Position numbers and translations under genes: made by a program
The notes under the pieces: generated by a model
The model's input: only the letters and a program-made list of their open reading frames with translations
What the model was told of the DNA's origin: nothing
Database searches by the model: none
Assembly (NCBI RefSeq): GCF_015500075.1
Contig: NZ_CP045496.1
Location: 1,932,001-1,996,000, forward strand
DNA length: 64,000 bases
Origin: Mesorhizobium sp. INR15
GTDB taxonomy: Bacteria > Pseudomonadota > Alphaproteobacteria > Rhizobiales > Rhizobiaceae
Direction: 5' to 3'
Part shown: one piece after another, positions 58,734 to 64,000 of the stretch
Numbering within the stretch: the first letter of the stretch is position 1
How the letters are laid out: every line of letters starts with the position of its first letter

Positions 58734-60440
58734 TCATTTCCGTCCCATCTCGAAATAGTTGGGCAACGGAATGAGCCGGGCGAAGACGGTGCCCTGGGCA
58801 AAGACGCGCAGTTCCAGCATCGAGCCTGACGAGCGCGCGGCTTTTTGGTCGAACAGGAAATTGCCAAGCGAATAGACTTCGGCCACATCGCCGCCGCCGA
58901 GCGGCACGATCGCTTCGCTCGACACGTGGGGATGGCCGCCAACAATGGCCGAGACGCCACGCAGTCGCATCTGGTCGGCCAGCGCAACCTCGCGCGGCGA
59001 TGGCACGGTCTTGTACTCCCGTCCCCAGTGAACGAAGGCGACCACCGGCCGTTCGGCGTTCTCGTGCATCAGCCGGTCAAGCAGAGCAGGTGTCAGCAGA
59101 TCGGTGTTTTTCGAGCCGTTGGTGTCGATATCGGTCAGGCCGACGAGGTCGAGATCGGGCAGCGCCAGCGTCTCTCCCTGGCCGAAATGCGGGATGCCGG
59201 CCTCGTCCAGCGCGCGCAAAGTCTCGGCATAGCCCGATGGTCCCAGATCGAAGGCGTGGTTGTTGGCGAGCCCGACGCCGGCGACATGAAGCTTCTTCAG
59301 CATGTCGACGGCCAGCCCTTGCGGCATGGCGAGCGTCATGTCGTCGATCGCTTCCGGCACATTGGGCAGGATGACGCCTTCGAGATTGACGACGAGCGGC
59401 CGGGATCGGGTCAAGGCCAAGACGCTGTCGGTGATGCGATCCGCGACGCCATCGCGCAGCAGGATCTTTTTCATGGCGCGGCCAAAATTCACGTCGCCAG
59501 CGAAATAGTAGACCTTGTCCCCAGCCCGAGCCGGGCTGTTGAAGCCGGGGCCGAAGGCACCAAACAGCGCCACGACATAGCTGGTGGTCCGATCGACATA
59601 ATCGGTCGTATGTTCCTGCGAATTCTCATTGGCGACCACAAGCGGCTGGGCGCCGAACAGTTCCCGCTGCAGCTTCGTCTGGATGTACAGCGCACCAACG
59701 GAATCGGCGTGATCCGGCTGGCGAAGGCCCGCGATGCCGTCGAGTGACCCGGCGGCCAGCATGTTCAGCGACTGCTGGTCGAACCGGCGGGAATCGTGCT
59801 GCGGCAGATAGTGCGAGAAATCGGTGGACTCGACGATCAGCGTGTCGCCGTCGAGGATCGGCTTCAGGGCCTCAGCCAGCCTGTCCCAGTCGCCGCGCTT
59901 GGCCTTCACCGACATCGCCACCGGCACGATCCTGGCCTCCGGGAAATAGTGGTGCAGGAACGGCAGCATGGCGCGCACGCCGTGCTCCTTGTCGAACAGA
60001 CAGGAGTCCTCGACCATGTCGGTGTTGTTCTCAAGCAGGCGCACAGCCTGCGTGTCGGCGGCGATCGGACCGAGCACCGTGTCGAAACCGCGCAACGCGG
60101 TGGCATAGAGCTTGTGCGTCTTGTGGAAGTGGTCCGGCGACAGGATGATGATGCGCTTGTAGCGGAAGCCGGAAGCGGCATGGAACCCCAGCGCGACAAG
60201 ATCGGCGGCCAGAAGGTGATGCGGCACCACGATGCCTGTCAGCCGCTGGTTGGACGGCTCGACATCGGCGACCTTGGCGATGGCATCCTTGAACAACTGG
60301 GCATCGTCATAGAAGGGCGGGAAGTTCTCGGAGCCGGCCGGACAGACGACAGGGGTGGCGAAGGCGGGGAGTGGCAGGAGGACGAGCAGGATGACAGCCA
60401 ACAGTTGCCGAATGGCGGCGCCCAACTGTTCGTCCCTCAT
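58734..60440 (-). CDS. Exported Memo-like / CapA-like fusion protein
   Basis: Protein of 568 residues with a signal peptide (AVILLVLLPLPAFA). Residues about 35-295 are Memo-like (AmmeMemoRadiSam system protein B): GIVVPHHLLAADL, ILSPDHFHKTH, FFPEARIVPVAM-type HHYFPEARIVPVAM and VESTDFSHYLP, with metal-type His75, His104/106 and His210. The Cys-Gly segment that normally follows in the family is replaced by ADSVGALY. Residues about 310-560 are CapA-like (metallophosphatase fold): FAGDVNFGRAM, VNLEGVI, LANNHAFDLG, FVHWGREY, GGHPHVSS. Overlaps the caspase gene by ATGA. Confidence 0.84.
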   Translation of the reverse strand: MRDEQLGAAIRQLLAVILLVLLPLPAFATPVVCPAGSENFPPFYDDAQLFKDAIAKVADVEPSNQRLTGIVVPHHLLAADLVALGFHAASGFRYKRIIILSPDHFHKTHKLYATALRGFDTVLGPIAADTQAVRLLENNTDMVEDSCLFDKEHGVRAMLPFLHHYFPEARIVPVAMSVKAKRGDWDRLAEALKPILDGDTLIVESTDFSHYLPQHDSRRFDQQSLNMLAAGSLDGIAGLRQPDHADSVGALYIQTKLQRELFGAQPLVVANENSQEHTTDYVDRTTSYVVALFGAFGPGFNSPARAGDKVYYFAGDVNFGRAMKKILLRDGVADRITDSVLALTRSRPLVVNLEGVILPNVPEAIDDMTLAMPQGLAVDMLKKLHVAGVGLANNHAFDLGPSGYAETLRALDEAGIPHFGQGETLALPDLDLVGLTDIDTNGSKNTDLLTPALLDRLMHENAERPVVAFVHWGREYKTVPSPREVALADQMRLRGVSAIVGGHPHVSSEAIVPLGGGDVAEVYSLGNFLFDQKAARSSGSMLELRVFAQGTVFARLIPLPNYFEMGRK

Positions 60441-63400
60441 GGCTCGGCCAGAACGATATTCTCCACGCCGCCGACATAGTAGAACGGCTTTTGCCGGGCC
60501 GCCGTCAGCCGCACCACCTCGCGCGAAATATAGTCGGCAAGGCCAAACAGCGTCACGCCGCCATCGGAGGTCTTTGCCTGGCCGCGAAGGCCTTCGAGGA
60601 TCGAATAGGTGAAGACGCCGTGGCCGAGTTCCGGCAATTCGGCGGCTGTATTGTTGGCGGCGGTGGCCGAGAAGACGACGATGCGGGCGTCCTGCGCGTC
60701 TTTCTCCAGGCGCGGGTTAAAGGCATTGGCGGCGTGGCAGGTGTCGAGCAGCATGAAGCGCATGCCCTTGGCACGCTCGACCGATTTCTGGATATCGCTC
60801 CAGTCGACCAGCGAGGATCGTTTCCAGCGTTCGGCATCCTGTTTGCGGCCGTCTGTCGGGATGAAATAGTAATCCTCATCGATGTTGATGCCGTGGCCGG
60901 CCACGAAGATGATGGTCGTGTCATGCTCGCCCGGCTTGTCGAGGAAATCGGCGAGCTGGCCGTCGATCGTATGCGAATCCGGTTCCATGATGCCATCGGC
61001 ACTCGCGATCGTGTAGGTCTGCTTGGCCTTGTCGGGGGCTTCGTCCAGCGCTTCGCGGTTGACCAGCACCAGTGATTCCATCGACGAAAACAGCGGCGCC
61101 GATTTTTCCGAAATCACCTTGAGGAATTCGGTCGCATCATCGACGGGGTAACGCAGATCGCAGGCATGACCCGAACAGGCATCGGTCAGGAACGGATATT
61201 TGTCGACGCCGATGACCGCGACATAGAGCTTGCCCTTGTTTTCGGCCTTCTCGGTCTTTTTCGCCAGCGCTTCCACGCTGCGCTCGGTCAGGTAGCCATA
61301 TTCATTGATGCCGGTGATGCGGATGGTGTTCTGGCCATTCTCGACGGGCACCTCGACAATCGTGCTGCCGCCGCCATCCACCGAACGCGTGGTGACATCG
61401 CCGACATTGCGGCTGTTGGACAGGATGGAGAAGCCGGCGACGTCGGTGCCAGCTTCCTTGGCGCCGGTGATCTCCACCGCGACGTAGCCTTCGCGGACAT
61501 TGCTTTGATCGGCGGCGAGGCGGAGATTGAATTCCGGCGGCTTGCGCTGCAGAAGTTTCTGCAACTCGTTGTCGACGCCCGGCCGCATTTCCTTGACCGC
61601 CTGCTTGGCGCTGCGCAGGATGATGGCGCGGCGCACCATTTCCGGGCTCCAGAGATACTTCTTCAACTGGCCGGCGCGGATGAAGCGGCCTTCATGGTCG
61701 CGGCCCTGGTTGACCTGCCAGCCGATCAGCTTGTCGCCTTCGTCGGACGAATAGTAGTAGCCCTGCGGCATCCAGGCGATCCATTCAGAGCCGGCAAAGA
61801 ACATCGACACGATCAGTTCGTGCGTCTTCAGGTTCCACAGCCGCAATGTCTGGTCGGCGCTGCCGGTGACCAGCAGGCCGGTCTTCTCCGAGGCAACCAT
61901 GGCGTTGATCTCGCCGGTGTGGCCGGTGAATTCGCCCGACACTTTCGCCGTCGCTGTCCTGTATTCGAGCAGGGTCCCGTCATTACCCCCGGTGATCAGG
62001 CCAAGGCCATTGTCGATCAGCGTGTAGGCGGAATGGACAAAACCGTTGGTGGCGTCGTTTTCGATACCACGCACCACCTTGCCGCCGTTGGCGATCTCCA
62101 GCACGGCATTTTCCAGCGCGTCCTTGCCGCCGGCTGCTGTGCGCAGCGACCACTGGCCGTCGGCAAGCTTGGCGCGGCTGAAGGTATCAGGCTCTGCCAC
62201 GGCTTGCGGGTTGTCGAAGAAGCGATCCACGCTGGGCAAAGCCAGTGTCTTGGCCAGACCGCCTTGCACTTCCGGACAAGATACGCGCTCGGGGCAGGGG
62301 TTGGTATTGCCCCATGCGATGATGCCCTTGGCGGCGTCGAGCCCAACGGCGGTTACCGGCTCGCCTTTCCCTTGTAGCAGGGCCTTGCGTTCGCCCGTCG
62401 CAGGATCCCAGACCTGGATGGCATTGCGGGTGCCGCCGGCGGTCGCCACCAGTGAGCCATCGGCATTGGCGGTGCTGGCATAGACAGTGCCGTCATGCCC
62501 TGCATAGTCGAGCACTGGCGCGCCTGTGTCCGAGTTCCAGATGACCGAGCGATGCTTGTCGGCGCAGCGATAGCCGCAGGATGCAATCAGCCGTGCGCCC
62601 TTGGCGAAGGTCAGCGAGCCGATGAGGAAGTCCTGGCTTGGCATGGCGCGTACAAGTGTGCCGTCCGCCGCACGCCAGAGCTGGACCTGGCCATCCTTGC
62701 TGCCGGTCGCAAACAGGCTGCCGTCCTGGGACACGGCGAGCGCCATGACGCTGACGTCGCGCAGCGGCTCGGCTTCCGCGGGCAAGGCGATCTCCTTGCC
62801 CTTCGTGATGTCCCAGAGCCGGATGCCGTTGTCGGTGGTCGTCGCCGCCAGCCGTGTTCCCGAAGCGGCGAAGGCAAGCTTGTCGATGTGCCAGGAATCG
62901 GCGTCGAGCTTCTTGTCCAGTGTCCAGCCGGCAGCGGATTTGTCGTCGGATTTCCAGAGATAGATGACACCGTCGGCACCGCCCGCGGCAAGCGTCTTGC
63001 CATCGGGCGAGAAGGCAAGGTCATAGGTCGCATAGTCGGCGGCTTTGAGCACTGCCTTGATCTTGCCGGTGGCGAAATCGAACAGCCTGATGTCGCCGTA
63101 AGGCGGCTTGTCGCCGAGACTGGCGCCGAAATAGCCGCCGGCAGCAATCGTCTTGCCATCCGGTGAGACCGCGACCGCGAAGATCTTGCCGTCGCTGCCA
63201 TTGCCAAGATAGCCGCGAATGGTGCGCAGCGTCACGCCGCTTTGCCAGTCCCAGATGCGGATCGTCTTGTCGCTGGAGGCGGAGACGAGGTCTTCGCCGT
63301 CCGGCGTGAAGGCGAGATCGGTGACCTGTGCGCTGTGGCCGCCGGTGTCGAGATCGAGATGGAAGTCCGCCGCCTCTTCTGCGCGCACGGATGAGGTGGC

Positions 63401-63457
63401 TGCCAAGGCGCCGGCGACGGCAAGCCAGCGCAAGGCACGCATAAGGCGGACGCTCAT
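60437..63457 (-). CDS. Exported WD40-repeat protein with C-terminal caspase-like domain
   Basis: Protein of 1006 residues with a signal peptide (LRWLAVAGALAATSSVRA). Residues about 40-620 contain WD40-type repeats (HSAQVTDLAFTPDGEDLVSA-type units; SSDKTIRIWDW, GADGVIYLWK, SADQTLRLWN), probably one or two propellers. Residues about 744-1006 are a C14 caspase-like domain with His855 (VAGHGI) and Cys907 (LLDTCHA) as the dyad. Intervening residues look Ig-like (VREGYVAVEITG). The ATG at 63457 lies 16 bases after the upstream stop. Bacterial caspase-like proteins cleave after Arg/Lys, or Asp in few cases; specificity here is unknown. Confidence 0.87.
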   Translation of the reverse strand: MSVRLMRALRWLAVAGALAATSSVRAEEAADFHLDLDTGGHSAQVTDLAFTPDGEDLVSASSDKTIRIWDWQSGVTLRTIRGYLGNGSDGKIFAVAVSPDGKTIAAGGYFGASLGDKPPYGDIRLFDFATGKIKAVLKAADYATYDLAFSPDGKTLAAGGADGVIYLWKSDDKSAAGWTLDKKLDADSWHIDKLAFAASGTRLAATTTDNGIRLWDITKGKEIALPAEAEPLRDVSVMALAVSQDGSLFATGSKDGQVQLWRAADGTLVRAMPSQDFLIGSLTFAKGARLIASCGYRCADKHRSVIWNSDTGAPVLDYAGHDGTVYASTANADGSLVATAGGTRNAIQVWDPATGERKALLQGKGEPVTAVGLDAAKGIIAWGNTNPCPERVSCPEVQGGLAKTLALPSVDRFFDNPQAVAEPDTFSRAKLADGQWSLRTAAGGKDALENAVLEIANGGKVVRGIENDATNGFVHSAYTLIDNGLGLITGGNDGTLLEYRTATAKVSGEFTGHTGEINAMVASEKTGLLVTGSADQTLRLWNLKTHELIVSMFFAGSEWIAWMPQGYYYSSDEGDKLIGWQVNQGRDHEGRFIRAGQLKKYLWSPEMVRRAIILRSAKQAVKEMRPGVDNELQKLLQRKPPEFNLRLAADQSNVREGYVAVEITGAKEAGTDVAGFSILSNSRNVGDVTTRSVDGGGSTIVEVPVENGQNTIRITGINEYGYLTERSVEALAKKTEKAENKGKLYVAVIGVDKYPFLTDACSGHACDLRYPVDDATEFLKVISEKSAPLFSSMESLVLVNREALDEAPDKAKQTYTIASADGIMEPDSHTIDGQLADFLDKPGEHDTTIIFVAGHGINIDEDYYFIPTDGRKQDAERWKRSSLVDWSDIQKSVERAKGMRFMLLDTCHAANAFNPRLEKDAQDARIVVFSATAANNTAAELPELGHGVFTYSILEGLRGQAKTSDGGVTLFGLADYISREVVRLTAARQKPFYYVGGVENIVLAEP

Positions 63458-63473
63458 CGCGGGTTTCCCATCA

Positions 63474-63995
63474 CTACTTGGAGGCGGCCGCGGGCGGCCC
63501 GTTGCGCACATAGTTCTCGATCGCTACGGCGAAGGTGGGAGAACCCACCTTGCGCTCTTTCTCGATATAGCCGGCAAAATAACTCCAGAAGGAGACGGCA
63601 TAGTCGCGGAAATAGGCGTCGGTGACTTTTTGCGAACAGAGGTTGCCGTCGACACAAAAGGACAGGCGGTTGAGGAAATAGACGATACGGTCGAAATTGT
63701 CCCTGAAGTCGGCAAGCGGCATGTCGCCACCGCCGGCGGTCATCGCCTCGATGCCGATGCGCTGCCGGAACACCTGTTCCTCGGTGGGCGAGGGGTTGGC
63801 GCTGAGCAGATTGTCATATTTGGCGTTGAGCGCGGTCAGCCGATCCTTCAGCGCACGTTGCGCCTGCTGGTAGTCCTTGTTTTCCCAGAGCTCGACCAGC
63901 GACATAGTCTGCTCGACGCGCTTCTGCTCCTGGTTGGCCAGATATTGGTAGACCGAGAACATCAACGTGAAGATGATGGCGAAGCGCACTGCCAT
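63474..63995 (-). CDS. Small membrane-anchored protein, possibly continuing past the window edge
   Basis: At least 173 residues: an N-terminal membrane helix (VRFAIIFTLMFSVYQYL), a charged, helical stretch (NQEQKRVEQTMSLVELWENKDYQ...) and a soluble part with two Cys (SFCVDGNLCSQ). I do not recognise a family with confidence; it resembles DUF4760-like proteins weakly. The ATG at 63995 may be the start, but only five bases remain in the window, so the gene might begin further out. It leads the caspase and Memo-CapA genes in one operon. Confidence 0.6.
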   Translation of the reverse strand: MAVRFAIIFTLMFSVYQYLANQEQKRVEQTMSLVELWENKDYQQAQRALKDRLTALNAKYDNLLSANPSPTEEQVFRQRIGIEAMTAGGGDMPLADFRDNFDRIVYFLNRLSFCVDGNLCSQKVTDAYFRDYAVSFWSYFAGYIEKERKVGSPTFAVAIENYVRNGPPAAASK

Positions 63996-64000
63996 GCCGG

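Noticed and set aside
1..64000. CRISPR array, prophage, transposase or integron
   Set aside because: No regular spacer-repeat pattern, no phage structural genes, and no transposase or integrase reading frame is seen.

Overview
The window looks like chromosome from a high-GC alphaproteobacterium of the Rhizobiales, most likely Mesorhizobium or a close relative. This rests on gene content: many carbohydrate ABC importers with sugar-isomerase TIM barrels and Gfo/Idh oxidoreductases, a rhizobial-style C-P lyase cluster with two phnE genes, a caspase-like protease, and GC-rich palindromic intergenic repeats. It is inference, because no rRNA or other marker gene is present. I found no tRNA, rRNA, CRISPR array, phage or insertion sequence.

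Region 1 (1-19 kb). A TetR regulator is followed by a complete CUT1-type sugar importer (binding protein, two permeases, a small membrane protein, two different ATPases; 1083-6747). Next come an AraC regulator divergent from an MFS exporter, a GFA-family protein, an amidase and a small exported protein. A divergent catabolic cluster follows. Its leftward operon is TIM barrel, enolase-superfamily dehydratase, FadR-type GntR and 2-hydroxyacid dehydrogenase. Its rightward genes are a TIM barrel, a Gfo/Idh and a ketose-3-epimerase-like protein. The same pair of palindromes (TGGTTCGACCA, then TGGTAATACCA, about 180 bp apart) occurs both upstream of the importer and in the divergent promoter region 14 kb away. 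This suggests that one FadR-like regulator controls uptake and breakdown of a single unidentified sugar or sugar acid.

Region 2 (19-31 kb). This is a C-P lyase locus: phnF facing phnGHIJK, a palindromic repeat, phnL, a hexapeptide acyltransferase, a 2H phosphoesterase, then phnCDE1E2. phnM and phnN are absent from the window. A 20-bp palindrome between phnF and phnG is the likely PhnF operator.

Region 3 (31-40 kb). An RbsABC-type importer lies with an L-galactonate-dehydrogenase-like enzyme, an L-fucose/L-galactose-dehydrogenase-like aldo/keto reductase, a UxaA-type dehydratase and a GntR protein with two winged-helix domains. A deoxy-sugar or L-galactose pathway feeding hexuronate degradation is plausible.

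Region 4 (40-54 kb). A copper-handling set (DUF2946-like, PCuAC, YcnI-like, CopC-CopD fusion) precedes gnd. A LacI regulator then faces a glucose/mannose-type ABC importer followed by a TIM barrel and a Gfo/Idh. Identical LacI-type operators lie near both ends of the 415-bp divergent intergenic region. An aldo/keto reductase closes the region at a clear terminator.

Region 5 (54-64 kb). Nearly all products carry export signals: two divergent serine proteases (trypsin type and V8/glutamyl type), a MORN-repeat protein, and a convergent three-gene operon of a small membrane protein, a WD40-caspase protein and a Memo-CapA fusion. This cell-envelope group is the best candidate for an undescribed system. 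Its function cannot be read from the sequence.
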